A DNA stretch of 53,740 bases from Halocafeteria seosinensis (GCA_001687465.1 LVLI01000393.1:1-53740), one strand, 5' to 3'; positions 33,779 through 45,444 are shown, counted from the first letter of the stretch. The notes: generated by a model from the sequence alone, not told the origin. A program made the numbers and translations.

Positions 33779-36700
33779 TCACCAACTACTAGCTGTGGAA
33801 ATGCCTAAAGCGTACTCTATTTTCTTACCGTCTGTGACTGCCAAATCTATAGCACGGAGCGCTTCTTTAACTGGGCGATTCTGTTCATGGCCATTGTGAA
33901 TGATGGATCGTAAATTTTGGGCTCTTTCCTCGTAATCTTCACTGAGGCCGGCGAGCGCTGGTGCACCGAAACGTGACAACTCGTGTTGTGCCAACTTGTT
34001 CTTATCAATAACACTATCCAAGATTCTAAGTAACAACGATACCATTTCGGCAGTGGTCTCAACTTCTGTTTCCGTGTTCACTGATTCGTCGTGCTTCTTA
34101 ATTCGGGAACGCGGCACCTTGCTCTTAAGTTCCCTTAATTCCTTTTGGTGGACTGCTCTCTCCGACAACACTTCAGATTCAGTTTGGCTAAGTTTGTTCT
34201 TTTTTATACTTAACAGTCGCTTCAAGTTCTTAATTCTCTGTGTTTGTCTCGCTAATAATCGTTTCCTAGACGCTGCATTTTGCTTCATACTCTCCACTGC
34301 ATTCAATACAACTCTGAAGAAAGGCTGTGCATCTGGCCACCGGAGTCGAATAGGACAGCTTTCGTCCTCCACCTCTCCAAAAAGTTGCCGCAGAGCCTTA
34401 ATTAAGAATGAGTACAAGATGTTCGTCTCATGCTTGGGATTTGGCTGAATTCCCTCCGCAAGCAACTCTTTCACTAACGCAAAATTATCATCATGATGCA
34501 CAAGCCGCCGAAGCAGTGCAACACGATTAAGATACACTCTCAGCAACTTCCGTATTCTTGCAAGTTCCTGTCGTCGCCTCCTGCAAGAGGGATTCGGACA
34601 AAACCAGGAGAACTCAAACCGCGGAGCGCAACCTAGATGAGATCGACACTGCTTCAAATATTGCTGGTGCTTGCTCTTTGCTCCCAGGAATCCTGTCCGC
34701 GTCCTCGAGGGCTTTCTGGATTTGCTTCGCGAGCATCTACTACGTCTACGGTCTTCCGTGCCTGAAGGCTTCCTACCCATTCGTTCGGAGTTTGCATCGA
34801 CGTGTTGGTGTCGTGGTCGCTGTCGGTCTTTCACACTTTGGAAAATGTCGGAAAGCATTAACTCGGAACTCTGGTTACAGGGAACTTCAGCATGTTGGGA
34901 GGTTCCACTAGGATGTTGACTCCTTAGTTTCCATCGGTGAAGGTAAACTGACAGTAGCAGCTTTCGACGAAGCCTGAGAAACAAACTTACCAAGGAATGC
35001 GAGCAGACTCTTAAGTAGCTCTTTTCACTGGGCTCAATCGAGAGCGAGGTGACATGCGAATGAAAGGAGAGCGATGAAAGAGACGGGGAGTTCTCCATTT
35101 GCGTTACCACCGATCGCGTAGTCTGCGGCTTTCTGGACCTCGTTACTGTTTTTATAGGCGAGTGTCCAGGAAATTGACTGTGAGCAGTTGCTTGAGGGTG
35201 GCGAATGGTGATCTGTGTAGGATTGCGGGAGATATGTTGGAGATCATGGGAACAAATTCTCGACCCATAGGAAAGAGAAGGAAGCACGGCGGGTGGCACC
35301 GAATTCGACAAGACTGCGCTAACGTGACTGCATTGCACAGGGGAAGAACTGGATACTTCCATTTTTACAGCCGTCTTTGCTTCCAAAGCTTGAGTAGGCA
35401 AATTGGAAGCTATCTCCGCCCAACACACAGTCGAGCAGAGAGATGGATCTGTATCAGCATTCTGGGACACGCGACGCTCCCCGTCGCTGTCACCTTCGAT
35501 AGGAGAATATCTAGTGAGAGGATGAATAGTTCTGAAGTGAGGCCATCCATCTTGCACTCTGCTACTCCGGGGACAGCTGGCGGTTGTGGCTGCACCATCC
35601 TGCTGAACAGCAAGTTCATCCACATATTGTCTCGCAGTACATGTGGTCGGACCGATGCCAGGTGATTCCCTCGTCGACGAGGGCACAGTGGTGCTACTTG
35701 GCAGTGTAGTCGTGACAACTGCACGCTCTTTTGCGGATGAGCTAGGAGAGACAGCTACCAACTTTTCTGTCTCTTCGCCATTCATCCAGCTGCTACGGTC
35801 CACTGGTTTTGAAGCCTCCAAGCCTTGAGCAAAGTGCTGGGGCTCCGCGGTAATGGACCTTGTATCCGCTCCATGCTCACCTGTACTTTGTTGCATTCTG
35901 GTAACATGTCGGTTGCCAATACGTGCTATGCTTCGTTCTGCGCTAGTTCCAGGGCTCTGAACTGGCTCAACGGTGTCAATTTGACCGTTCGCTCGGCATC
36001 CCATTTCGCCAAGAACGACAGTACGGAAACCTGTGGTTTCAAAGACGGTCGCAGTGTCTGTTGGAGTTGAATGAGAACCTCGTTCTTGGCGATAGGCTTT
36101 TGTTCCCTGCTGGATCGAGACGTTTTCCCGTAGCTCACGAACCTGGTTAGAACTATCGTCTCTCGAATGCTCTGGTGCGTAATTCTCACTAGATTCTTCT
36201 TCCGGAAAATACCCAAGATCTGAGGATGAAACCACCTGAGGCACCGTGGGAAGACGAAGATTACCATACAGCACGGATGAGTCGTTACTTAAGGCGGGAG
36301 TCCGCACTCCGAATGCTGACTCTGCGATACCTACTTTATTCAGAGAAATAGAATCAATCCGTCGCAGGTATTCAGGGCCAGAATTGACATCGTAACCCAA
36401 TTCATTGTTACCTACATGTATATGCTTGCTACTCTGCGTATTGCTTAGTGGTGCAGGAACATAGCTGTCATGCAAGACCGCAAATTTTTGCAAGTCTCCG
36501 ATATGCACTCCTGCCTTCACCGAAGCGTTTAGGGTGTGGTCTTGGTGTCCCGACGAAATACTGGTTGCTTGCGTATTAAGCCCCATTTTCGATGAAACGC
36601 TGTATGAGTTCTGTTGTATCTGCACAGCTGCGGCATGAGTGGAGCCTGACACACCCCCGGTGTTGTTGCTCCATGAAGAATACAAATCCTGCTCCTTTGA

Positions 36701-39700
36701 TCGCTCGTCAGATTCGGAATCTTCGAACATCGCCCCAAGAGAAATGCTCTGGAGAGATGTTGAGCCTTCCAAGGAATATGCTTGAGGATGGCTAGCAATA
36801 CTTGATCCGTTACCCGTATCGGCTGCGATTGTTTCCGAACTCACTCTCTCGTCTATGCCTGTTCGCGTGAGACGGCCCAGGATCTCTCGTTCAGATTGAG
36901 CAACGCGCTCTGGGGATATTGATACCTGGTGGGCTCGCCCAGTTTGGAGTGCGAATTCTCTCGAGCGATTTTCAACATATATGGCTTCCAAACACGTCGT
37001 ATTGTGCTGGCTTCTGTTCACACCAGGGCAAATGATGGAGACAGAGCGTACTTCTGAATTATTCGCACTGGCAGAGGCAGCGGTTGATGGAACAATATCC
37101 CCAACTCGGACATCACAAGAATCGGTAGATTGGTGAGCAGCGGAAACCCTCTCGCATGAAATACGGTCTGCTGTTATAAGGCCTGAAAACGATCGTGAAG
37201 AGCTACTGATAGAATACTCCGGAATGTCGTTCAACGAGGTGCAAACAGGTATCACTGACTCTTCACGTGTCCCGGGTTCTGTCGGTGCTTGCCGGAAGAT
37301 GGGATGTGGTGATAGCGAAGCGTCCTGAACCTGCTGCCAAGCAACCTGGCTAGATCCTGTTGCGGATTTACGAGACTTACTCCCTTGCGTCAAAAGGCCA
37401 TGTTGTTGACGGCATGGAAGGGACGTCGAAGCCCTTGCAGATCCATCAGAGTGGTGACATTCCGGCAATTCACCAACATTGATTACTTTCCCAGAAACAG
37501 GCAATTCATCTTCCCAGTCTGTCGCAGCTGCACTTCTATTCGAACGAGGTGTAGGATCGTTGAACGTTTGACCGTCCGAAGGCTCCGTAAGTCTTCTAGT
37601 GTAACTCGGCGCTGCGCTGGACGATACGGTAGTACCCTCAAAGCTGAATGGACTGATGGATACACTGATAGACCTAGTGAAGCCTACGTTCCAATTTTTT
37701 CTGACGGCCGGGTCTTCTCTATCGCGTCCAATGAGCGGCATCTTAGCAGCAGTTTGCGCCTGTATACCATTCGAGGCGCTTGGTTGGATTCCACAGCTGA
37801 GGACGTTCGAACACGTCTTCAAAGTTGGTGAGTTTACCCACGACATCTCATGGGTAGCATGTCTCGCTTGAATGGCATTCGAATCTTTCGGAATGATTTC
37901 AACTCCAAGGACATTCGAAGAGCTTACCAATGTTGTTGAAGGAGTTGCGCTCCCAGCAGATGGTATCGCTTCCATCAGCACTCTGCAGTTCACACGTGGG
38001 GAGTATGTCGGCTTGACGACCACCTCTTGTTCCTTTTGTCTGCGAGGAAAATGTACGACGTGCCTACCCGTTTTCCGGCTTGAACGATTACAAAGAGCAG
38101 GAAAACCTCGCTGTGTCTCCTTATGAGTGAACCGCTGCAATTTTTCGGTTTGGCGTTTGAGCATTTCCTCGAGCATCCGCATATGCCGATGCCGGGAAGC
38201 TAAGGTCCGATACATTTGGACAACCTGTTCAAAGCAGGAACTATAGCCACTGAGTTCTGGGAAGCGTCTTGAAAACTCCTCGTACGCTTGTCGTGTCAAC
38301 GAGTGAATGTACGACCGGAGTACCCGATTTTCATGTAGCACCTCGCTATAAGAGAGCTCCGCTTCTCCAGTGCCTTCCGACATAGTTAGGCCATCTCTGA
38401 GCACTGTGTTTAGCCGCTTCAACGCAGATGCCTCTGAGCGGTATGCGTGTTGCACTTTTTGCTGAGAGTCCTCTATCTCAGAGAGGAGACGGAAAAGGAA
38501 ACTCGAGGACAACTTGAAACTCAGTGCGTGATTGTAAGTTCCTGTTTCTCCTTCCTGTCCATCCTCCAGCCACCGCTTTGCTTGCTCACGAAACTTAGAA
38601 GCGTCAAAGTTTCCGACTGAAGACGCAGTTAGGAAACTATCGGCGGGTGAGCCTCCTTCTTCATTTCTTGAGTACTGAGAAAACGCAACAAATGAACGGT
38701 TAGACTCAAAGAAATGCGTTTGAGTTGACACAGTCCTCTGCTGCTTTTTAGGAGTAGCTGTGGAGCCTACTCCACTAAATTTACGGAGTATATTTGTCCA
38801 AATGGACGACTGAAATTGCCCTTCCATTCTGTTGCATATGGCGTCTACGTTGGTGCTAAACGTGTCCATCACGGATGCTACATCCACACCCTTGCGAGTG
38901 TTGGGCTGCTGTCCGTTGCACACTGGAATTACAGTTGACAGTAGACTATCAATTCTATTACGTATCCCTGATAGTAACTGAGCAACACCAGTATCGTGTT
39001 GGAGTTCCACATTCTTAGTCGCGGCCAGCTCCAGGTGCTGCTCGTGTTCCTCTTCAAGCCTATCACAGAGACCTGACATCTCACGGGATGTGAACTTTGC
39101 AAGCAGTAGGTCTCTTGGCGTTCTTGTGTCCCTCTCGGACAGGAAGCTTTGGATATGATCAACGATACTTGGTGCAACTCCTGGATCCGGCGTGCTATAT
39201 TTGACATGTTTTGGATTGTTTGAGTTCTTTTGCATCTGAACCGACCTTAATGGGGCATATTCAGTATGGAATTTGCTTGACTCGATGTCGGTTTTGATAG
39301 CTTCTAACTCTTTCCGGATGGTACTATTTACGTTCTGCTGGTCAATAAAAGCGTCCTCAGTGACAAGCGCTTCGCTTAGTTGGAGATGTGTGCAAATGGA
39401 CTGCCTCTCTAGCTCCAAGCAATGCTTCTCAAGTTGAATACAATACCGATAGAAGAAATGGATCATGTCCACCAGAGAGTTCTCTTCAAAAGAAGTATGA
39501 TTTTCAAGCTGGTTCTTTACGTAATCATGTGATTGTTTCAAGAAAGCCTCAAGTCTGTTTCTCCAAGACTCACTCTCTTGCCGAAGGCCGTCCACTATTG
39601 CGGAAACGCGCCTTTTTCCATTATTCAACAGTGAATTGTTGCAGTTGCTCTGTGATGGAGTTGAACGACCTTCATCTGCATTTGCCTGCGTCTCCGAGGC

Positions 39701-42352
39701 CACGGGGTATTTTGCACGACAATCGCTGGGACGCTGTGAACAGCGCCGCCTTAGGCGACGCTGGAAAACGGAAGCAAGAGTTTGCCATTTGAGTGAGACG
39801 GAGGTGAGTTTGAGCACATGTTCTCGTAAGTAGTGGAGGCCGTAGACGCTGTCCATCGAGCTGCTGTCTTGGATTTTCTGTACAGTGTCTGTGAGTGTGT
39901 TCAACTGTTCATCTCGACTTCGTAAACACTCCTGGAGCTCGTAGCGCTGATGCTGTTCTGCATGTATTCTTTGCCGTAGTTTGTTCAGAGCATCTTGATA
40001 ATAATTCTCCGTTTGTAGTCTTAGATCTTTCTCATTTCTAAGCTGCCGAGTCAATTCTTCGATTTCAGTTTGCCCTGCAGACAACTGCTGTGAGTACACG
40101 TCTTGTTGAGTGTGTCCCACCATATCATCGGTGTATCGCAAACCATTCACCATAGAGATGCAGTTGGCTGCGCTGAATTGCAACCTTGTTCGGTCAAGCT
40201 CTCTTCGAAGCGAATAGTATTCCTGCAATACACTCTCCAAGAATCCTATCCTGGAGGCTACATGGGTCTCACGATGGTCGGCTGTGTCCTCCTGAAACTG
40301 CAATTGACATGCTCGCCTCAATTCTTCGAGTGCACGATGGGGTTCGAATAGTCTACCGGAGTTCAGATACCGAATACAAGCGTGAAGCTCTTTTACACTT
40401 GCTTCCGATCGCAAGATGTCTATCATTGCCTGCATCGCATTCCCAACGAATCTTCGTAATCGTGTTTCGTCCCAGCCGCGACTCTTGTCACCAAGTATCT
40501 GGCTCATGAACTTTTCCACCCAATTATACTGGTTCCCGTTTTGAGCAGAATAGCTACTTAGTTGGACGCGTGAGGCTTCTTTGATTGCTTCAAGTAGCTC
40601 TTCGTAGTTGGTTGATTGAGCGACGTTGGACGTGTAAAATCTCCTCATCAACCGACTCAACCAATCAAGAGAGCGATCACGAAAATCCACACGGTGCTTA
40701 AAGAGGTTAGACTGTTTTGCAGCGTCCAGCTCGCGAACTGTTGTTCTTTTACGTCCATCGCGAGCGACATTGGGAGTAGCGGAGATTTCCGTAGATCCGG
40801 TAGGCAGAGCCCGACAAACGATGACCTCTACTTCCGCTCTAATCTGTGACAGTGTGTTGACCGCAGGCTTCTCATGAAAAGGAGGCGGTAAAACTTTCGC
40901 ATAAGTTGTCCCAAGGTCGCGCACAAGTTCTGAAAGTTGAGCACGCATGTTTTGATAAGAGGTAATCGCCTCTCCCGAAAATTCTTGAAGTAACGTTACT
41001 AGATGTTCGTTACGTTGTGTAGCAGCCACGCGGGCTGCTTCACTAAGTGCAAAATCGTCGAGTTGTGAAACGAGATAAGTGTTAGTACTGTGACGTCTGC
41101 TGAAAGCACCCGACTGGCGGTGCTGCTCTTCAGCAGGTTCAACAGTCTTCTTTGTCCCACTTTCAACTCCAACAAACGACAATAAATCCAACAAACGTTC
41201 ATCTGTTAGTTCTGCAATTGCCTTAGTCTTCTGCGTGGTTTCGATAGAACTGTGTATCGAGCGATGGAAACGAAATAGCGCCTCCCGCTGGAAGCCGACA
41301 ACCTCCCGTAGTGACCGAACCACGGAGAATGCCACGGCAGAGTGGCGTTGCAGACTCCATCGTCTCTCCAATTCAGCACACCAGTTAATAAATCCTGTAC
41401 AAAACATATGAACAGTTGACTTCCGCAGCAATACTGTGTCCCTTTGTGGCTTTACATCCTGGTTATCCTCGATTACCTTCTGCCGCAATTCTTCTATAGA
41501 ATCCTTTACTTCCGAGAATTCCTCAAAGCGTGTGTCTTGCTTTACGCCATCTCGGCCTTGCGGAGTGAACTGTGAAGACCAAGATTCGCAGGAACGCACC
41601 AGTCCACGAATTTCGGAATCTTGCGAATCCAGAAGATCTCGCAGAATACTGCATCGAGAGCAAGTGTCCTTAGGGAGCAAGTCCTGCTCGTCCGGACCAA
41701 ACGAAGGTCGCCCTTCTTCAGAGCTTGCTTCGTCACTCCCTGATACTGCATCTAAGCTTGCGCTAAGCTGCTGAAGCCGCTTACGAAGTAATTGGTTCTG
41801 GTATTTCAGTTCTGTGTTTTCCTCTTCCAGAGAGCGTCCCCTTGCGGTGTTCGAAGCCACTGTAGGTTGACCACCGTCATCTTGCCTCTGTGGAATATGT
41901 AGCGGATCAGACTGAGAGTCTGCTCGACGCGGGACAATTCGACCACAAACTGTGATTTTCTTCTCGGAGAAATTACCTCCTCGAAAAAACAAGTAGTCTC
42001 GGAAATGCTTCGCCTGCGTACCCACTACCCGAAAACTCGTGAGTTCGATCTGCACGGTAACTTCACAGGAGGCTCCTGGAGTTAGTCGTATGTTCTTGGG
42101 GGTGATTTTATACCTGCTAGGCGTCGTCGAGAATGCCTGGAACCGCACATTCTTGTCTTGGGAAACATTTGTTACTCGTAAAGTCCTCTGTACGTAAGAT
42201 TGCCGCCCCAAGTCCCCATCACCCACCACATGCAGGTGGCGCTGATTCGTCTCCTCATTCACGCTCTTGACACATTGGATTTCTCCGAAATTAAGTGCAT
42301 CCACATCCACATGGAGAACATCATGCTCTGGAGGCGAGGGACTGGACATCAC
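33779..42352 (-). CDS. Giant coiled-coil protein with MSP/ASH-like N-terminal domain
   Basis: One intronless frame of 2857 residues, the longest in the window, unlike its intron-rich neighbours. Residues about 15-135 look like an MSP/ASH beta-sandwich: YVQRTLRVTNVSQDKNVRFQ, then YKITPKNIRLTPGASCEVTV, matching the pattern of a fold found in centrosomal, ciliary and sperm proteins. Long coiled coils follow (NTELKYQNQLLRKRLQQLSA; EIEELTRQLRNEKDLRLQTE). A serine-rich, low-complexity middle of over 1000 residues comes next, then a basic stretch (RRRSRCSRSKSRKPSRTRT) and a C-terminal coiled coil (RQTQRIKNLKRLLSIKKNKL). The domain order suggests a centriolar, basal-body or cytoskeletal scaffold. No exact ortholog is recognised. 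Confidence 0.8.
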   Translation of the reverse strand: MMSSPSPPEHDVLHVDVDALNFGEIQCVKSVNEETNQRHLHVVGDGDLGRQSYVQRTLRVTNVSQDKNVRFQAFSTTPSRYKITPKNIRLTPGASCEVTVQIELTSFRVVGTQAKHFRDYLFFRGGNFSEKKITVCGRIVPRRADSQSDPLHIPQRQDDGGQPTVASNTARGRSLEEENTELKYQNQLLRKRLQQLSASLDAVSGSDEASSEEGRPSFGPDEQDLLPKDTCSRCSILRDLLDSQDSEIRGLVRSCESWSSQFTPQGRDGVKQDTRFEEFSEVKDSIEELRQKVIEDNQDVKPQRDTVLLRKSTVHMFCTGFINWCAELERRWSLQRHSAVAFSVVRSLREVVGFQREALFRFHRSIHSSIETTQKTKAIAELTDERLLDLLSFVGVESGTKKTVEPAEEQHRQSGAFSRRHSTNTYLVSQLDDFALSEAARVAATQRNEHLVTLLQEFSGEAITSYQNMRAQLSELVRDLGTTYAKVLPPPFHEKPAVNTLSQIRAEVEVIVCRALPTGSTEISATPNVARDGRKRTTVRELDAAKQSNLFKHRVDFRDRSLDWLSRLMRRFYTSNVAQSTNYEELLEAIKEASRVQLSSYSAQNGNQYNWVEKFMSQILGDKSRGWDETRLRRFVGNAMQAMIDILRSEASVKELHACIRYLNSGRLFEPHRALEELRRACQLQFQEDTADHRETHVASRIGFLESVLQEYYSLRRELDRTRLQFSAANCISMVNGLRYTDDMVGHTQQDVYSQQLSAGQTEIEELTRQLRNEKDLRLQTENYYQDALNKLRQRIHAEQHQRYELQECLRSRDEQLNTLTDTVQKIQDSSSMDSVYGLHYLREHVLKLTSVSLKWQTLASVFQRRLRRRCSQRPSDCRAKYPVASETQANADEGRSTPSQSNCNNSLLNNGKRRVSAIVDGLRQESESWRNRLEAFLKQSHDYVKNQLENHTSFEENSLVDMIHFFYRYCIQLEKHCLELERQSICTHLQLSEALVTEDAFIDQQNVNSTIRKELEAIKTDIESSKFHTEYAPLRSVQMQKNSNNPKHVKYSTPDPGVAPSIVDHIQSFLSERDTRTPRDLLLAKFTSREMSGLCDRLEEEHEQHLELAATKNVELQHDTGVAQLLSGIRNRIDSLLSTVIPVCNGQQPNTRKGVDVASVMDTFSTNVDAICNRMEGQFQSSIWTNILRKFSGVGSTATPKKQQRTVSTQTHFFESNRSFVAFSQYSRNEEGGSPADSFLTASSVGNFDASKFREQAKRWLEDGQEGETGTYNHALSFKLSSSFLFRLLSEIEDSQQKVQHAYRSEASALKRLNTVLRDGLTMSEGTGEAELSYSEVLHENRVLRSYIHSLTRQAYEEFSRRFPELSGYSSCFEQVVQMYRTLASRHRHMRMLEEMLKRQTEKLQRFTHKETQRGFPALCNRSSRKTGRHVVHFPRRQKEQEVVVKPTYSPRVNCRVLMEAIPSAGSATPSTTLVSSSNVLGVEIIPKDSNAIQARHATHEMSWVNSPTLKTCSNVLSCGIQPSASNGIQAQTAAKMPLIGRDREDPAVRKNWNVGFTRSISVSISPFSFEGTTVSSSAAPSYTRRLTEPSDGQTFNDPTPRSNRSAAATDWEDELPVSGKVINVGELPECHHSDGSARASTSLPCRQQHGLLTQGSKSRKSATGSSQVAWQQVQDASLSPHPIFRQAPTEPGTREESVIPVCTSLNDIPEYSISSSSRSFSGLITADRISCERVSAAHQSTDSCDVRVGDIVPSTAASASANNSEVRSVSIICPGVNRSQHNTTCLEAIYVENRSREFALQTGRAHQVSISPERVAQSEREILGRLTRTGIDERVSSETIAADTGNGSSIASHPQAYSLEGSTSLQSISLGAMFEDSESDERSKEQDLYSSWSNNTGGVSGSTHAAAVQIQQNSYSVSSKMGLNTQATSISSGHQDHTLNASVKAGVHIGDLQKFAVLHDSYVPAPLSNTQSSKHIHVGNNELGYDVNSGPEYLRRIDSISLNKVGIAESAFGVRTPALSNDSSVLYGNLRLPTVPQVVSSSDLGYFPEEESSENYAPEHSRDDSSNQVRELRENVSIQQGTKAYRQERGSHSTPTDTATVFETTGFRTVVLGEMGCRANGQIDTVEPVQSPGTSAERSIARIGNRHVTRMQQSTGEHGADTRSITAEPQHFAQGLEASKPVDRSSWMNGEETEKLVAVSPSSSAKERAVVTTTLPSSTTVPSSTRESPGIGPTTCTARQYVDELAVQQDGAATTASCPRSSRVQDGWPHFRTIHPLTRYSPIEGDSDGERRVSQNADTDPSLCSTVCWAEIASNLPTQALEAKTAVKMEVSSSSPVQCSHVSAVLSNSVPPAVLPSLSYGSRICSHDLQHISRNPTQITIRHPQATAHSQFPGHSPIKTVTRSRKPQTTRSVVTQMENSPSLSSLSFHSHVTSLSIEPSEKSYLRVCSHSLVSLFLRLRRKLLLSVYLHRWKLRSQHPSGTSQHAEVPCNQSSELMLSDIFQSVKDRQRPRHQHVDANSERMGRKPSGTEDRRRSRCSRSKSRKPSRTRTGFLGAKSKHQQYLKQCRSHLGCAPRFEFSWFCPNPSCRRRRQELARIRKLLRVYLNRVALLRRLVHHDDNFALVKELLAEGIQPNPKHETNILYSFLIKALRQLFGEVEDESCPIRLRWPDAQPFFRVVLNAVESMKQNAASRKRLLARQTQRIKNLKRLLSIKKNKLSQTESEVLSERAVHQKELRELKSKVPRSRIKKHDESVNTETEVETTAEMVSLLLRILDSVIDKNKLAQHELSRFGAPALAGLSEDYEERAQNLRSIIHNGHEQNRPVKEALRAIDLAVTDGKKIEYALGISTASSW

Positions 42353-42742
42353 GGCAGTATATGACCTCGAAATCTCTCCATATTTAGCAGCACCTCACCA
42401 CTTCCAGGCGCCGTCTCACTCCTTCCCCCTTCGAGCAGAATTCCGGCATACAACCATGCTCACCGATACCAGCTCATAATACAGCATTCATCAAGTTTCC
42501 TATATCTATTCCCTCAGAGAATGAGTGAGCGAATGCACCTGAGTTTTCCTTTCATTTCATTGTATCTAAAGTAGACGAAAAGATTGCTCTATCTTGAGGT
42601 CTCCGGATTCAAATGCTCCGCTGCCTTATCCTCTATCGCAAGGAGGTGTTGCAGGACTCCTATAGCGAATTGTAGAGCAAGGTGAAGAGTATTGGATACA
42701 ACTGTCTGTAGGGGACATTGTCTAACTCTCTAGAGAGGCGAA
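42353..42742. other. Divergent promoter region, giant coiled-coil gene / CMR1
   Basis: A 390-bp head-to-head gap with no supported gene; presumably both promoters. Confidence 0.5.
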
Positions 42743-44808
42743 ATGGCGAGTAGAGGAAAAACATCGACGCGTCGGCGTCGCAACGTGGAGGATGAGGACG
42801 ATGACGTCAAGGATGAGCCACGAGACGAGGATGCTGCTAAGATGGGGACTACACATACGTCCGCTCCTCCGCAGTCTTTGAGTGAGCGAAGGAGACAAGC
42901 TGTTCAAGCTAAACAAGAGGTATGGGAAGAAAGTGTTGCGAACTACGTATTTCAAATTAATGTCCATTGTGTCCTTTTAGACTGCAGCTCATGGAGAGCC
43001 TCGGTCTACAAGACAATAAACGAGCCCTTGAGTCGAAAGCACAGGAGCTCAAGGCACAGGAAAGGAGGTCTCGAGAAGCACGAAAACGAGAGAAGAAGAA
43101 GGACTTCTCGTCGGGGCCCAAGAGGCGTTCCTTGCGTCAGCAGGGTATGACTCCCGAAGGATATGAATTACCACCGAATTACAATGATAATGTAAGTCGC
43201 TAGGCGTATGGAAGGATCGATTTGTTGACAAGTAATAAATTTGACTGCGCAACTTTCTCGTAAAGCAGAGGCCATCGTTTTTCACCCCTGGTGGTGGAGA
43301 GATAGAAGAGGAAGAAGACGTAGACGGCGATATGCTCGGTGACAATGCTGTGGATGATGAAATAGACGAGGGTAAGTAACCGGAGAAATAAGAGCTTTGG
43401 GGCAATATTTTGTCTCGTAGTTTTCCTGATGTTTGTTGCAGAATTAAGGAATAAGTTGGAAGAGTTACAAACTTGCCCGGTGAATCCGAATACACCTGGC
43501 AAAATACATTGGCCTGCGATTGATATCAAGGAGGACCACCACGTAATCAAGGCCGCTAAAGATCGTGTATACTCCCTCATGTTTCATCCTCGTACGGACA
43601 GAAAACTAGTTGTGAGCGGCCAGAAATGGGGAGGTGTCGCATTCTGGTTCCCCGATGTGGAGGAGGCGGAGGAGTCTGTGATTCTATGGCGCCCACATCG
43701 TCGCCCTGTGGCGTCGGTCATGTGTCCGTCCTCAAACCCGTCCCAACTTTATACTTCCAGCTACGATGGGAAAGTTCGGAGGTTCGACGCTGGAGCGCAG
43801 GTATGGCAGGAAATTCTTCCTTACGAGTCTCAACTGACATACTGCGATGTAACTTCCGATAATCGCCATCTTTTTGCCACTAATAAGGATGGAGAACTCA
43901 TAAGCATCGATTTGCGGACTATTACATCACCACAGAAAGCAGTCGACAAGTTGAAAACCCCTCCACAGGAGGAACAAGAAGAGACGCCAAGCAAGAAGCG
44001 AAGGAAGAAAGCTCCGGAAGTCGTCGGTAAATCGGAAGTCAAAGAGGAAAAGTCTGAAGGTCATGAGGAAGAACGCGGAAATTACAGTTCTGCTGAAGAA
44101 GCTAAGACGTCTACTTTTGGGTTGCACTCTAAAAAGTCAGGGAGTGTCAGTGTAGATCCAAAGGGATCATACGTTCTCACTGCAGGTCACGACCAGACTG
44201 CCAAACTGTGGGACATTCGAATGGTACTTCCCTCTTCGAACAAGAAGAAAGTAGAGCCGTTTGCCACTCTGAACCACACCGGCGGAGTAACCTCAGCGTT
44301 TTATTCGCCCGTAAGCATCTACTTCCATCGCAGCGTATTTCCAGGGTACTACTTACGTTAGACATTCTTAATTTTTTTGGCTGCAGTCGGGCAACAAATG
44401 TGTTTCAACCTGTAATGACGATCGAATACGTATTTTTGATATGGATGCGATAAAGAAAGGGAGCTATGTAGACGCTAGCGTTAGCATTCGGCATAACAAT
44501 CACACTGGTCGATGGCTGTCAAACTTCCGAACGATAGTAAGTTGTAAGATTGTATGGGTTTCTTTTCTACACGACTCGCCAACTTCAATCTGTACTTGCA
44601 GTGGGATCCACATGGCGATGACATAGTCGTAGTAGGAGCTATGGGAAGCCGAGCCGTGGAGGCATACTACGCGGGCAACGGTAAGCGACTGGCAGCTCGC
44701 ACTAATCCAGATCGGCTGACTGCGGTTCCCACCTTGAACGCTGTACATCCAACCCTTCCGTTGGTCGCTTCGGCTACTGCCAGTGGAAGACTTCACTTGT
44801 GGACGTAA
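42743..44808 (+). CDS. CMR1/WDR76-family WD40 protein
   Basis: Six exons (42743-42919, 42988-43191, 43269-43371, 43442-44310, 44387-44536, 44602-44808) give 569 residues; introns are 65-77 nt. The N-terminus is charged and disordered (KTSTRRRRNVEDEDDDVKDE). WD repeats begin at about residue 170 (DRVYSLMFHPRTDRKLVVSG; QLYTSSYDGKVRRFDAG; VLTAGHDQTAKLWDIR). The C-terminal pair WDPHGDDIVVVGAMGSR and LTAVPTLNAVHP...ASGRLHLWT matches the CMR1/WDR76/DDB2 subfamily. Family members bind damaged or methylated DNA and act in DNA-damage response, protein quality control in the nucleus, and cullin-4 ligases. An acidic and lysine-rich insert interrupts the propeller near residues 350-400. Confidence 0.87.
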
Positions 44809-44921
44809 ATATGCCGGACGGGACGTTCCCTTAATTTGCTCAAATTCATGCACATAACGTTCCTCCGTTCCTGTTAATGCACTACATACAACCACAAGGC
44901 TGTAGTACAGAACTGCTACTT

Positions 44922-45444
44922 CTACCCATCCCTCCATGGACCAGTTTCTCTGAACCAGAGACGTGAGCCATCGTATAAAGTAAGTTTCGAACCCGTATCT
45001 CCCCAACTCTCATGCTTCGTTTGGTACAATGAAATCCATACGATAAACGCCAATGTTATCACTGTGGAGCCGAAGAGGGAGTAGACGAGCCCTGCAAGTG
45101 AATCAGAAGCGAAGTTCCACACAACAATGAGCCCACGAGCCGCAAGTGAGAGACCACATACACTTCCTCAGTTCTGGCGAGACCTGTAAATTAAACACTT
45201 TTCGCCTAAAATAGATGAGATTTACTATCCATAGCCATGGTAAACAAGCCAGTCCTCCATAAAACAGTTTCCTCGCTATGCGTATCTGCTCCAATTCCAC
45301 TTCCGGTGGCACCGTCGGAGTATCAGCGCTCTCATAGAACCCTGATGTGTCGTCTCGACGTCGAACAGGCTGATATTGCGCTGCAGCGCCTGCATCTCCT
45401 TGTTCCATATCTTGTGCCACAGGGGCCGGCCGGCGATTGCTCAT
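44922..45444 (-). CDS. PSENEN: Gamma-secretase subunit PEN-2
   Basis: Two exons (45444-45162, 45091-44922; 70-nt intron with GTATGT donor) give 150 residues; an in-frame Met at 45486 would add 14. The core reads RIARKLFYGGLACLPWLWIV then NLIYFRRKVF, matching the PEN-2 motif CRKYYLGGFAFLPFLWLVN..WF. After the splice comes LVYSLFGSTVITLAFIVWIS, then SLYQTKHESWGD, equivalent to IFQIYRPRWGALGD. The spacing from the second membrane segment to this motif equals that of the animal protein. PEN-2 activates presenilin by promoting its endoproteolysis within gamma-secretase. The N-terminal extension of about 65 residues before the first membrane segment is much longer than in animals (about 17), and the C-terminal tail is also longer. 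The gene is convergent with CMR1. Confidence 0.9.
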
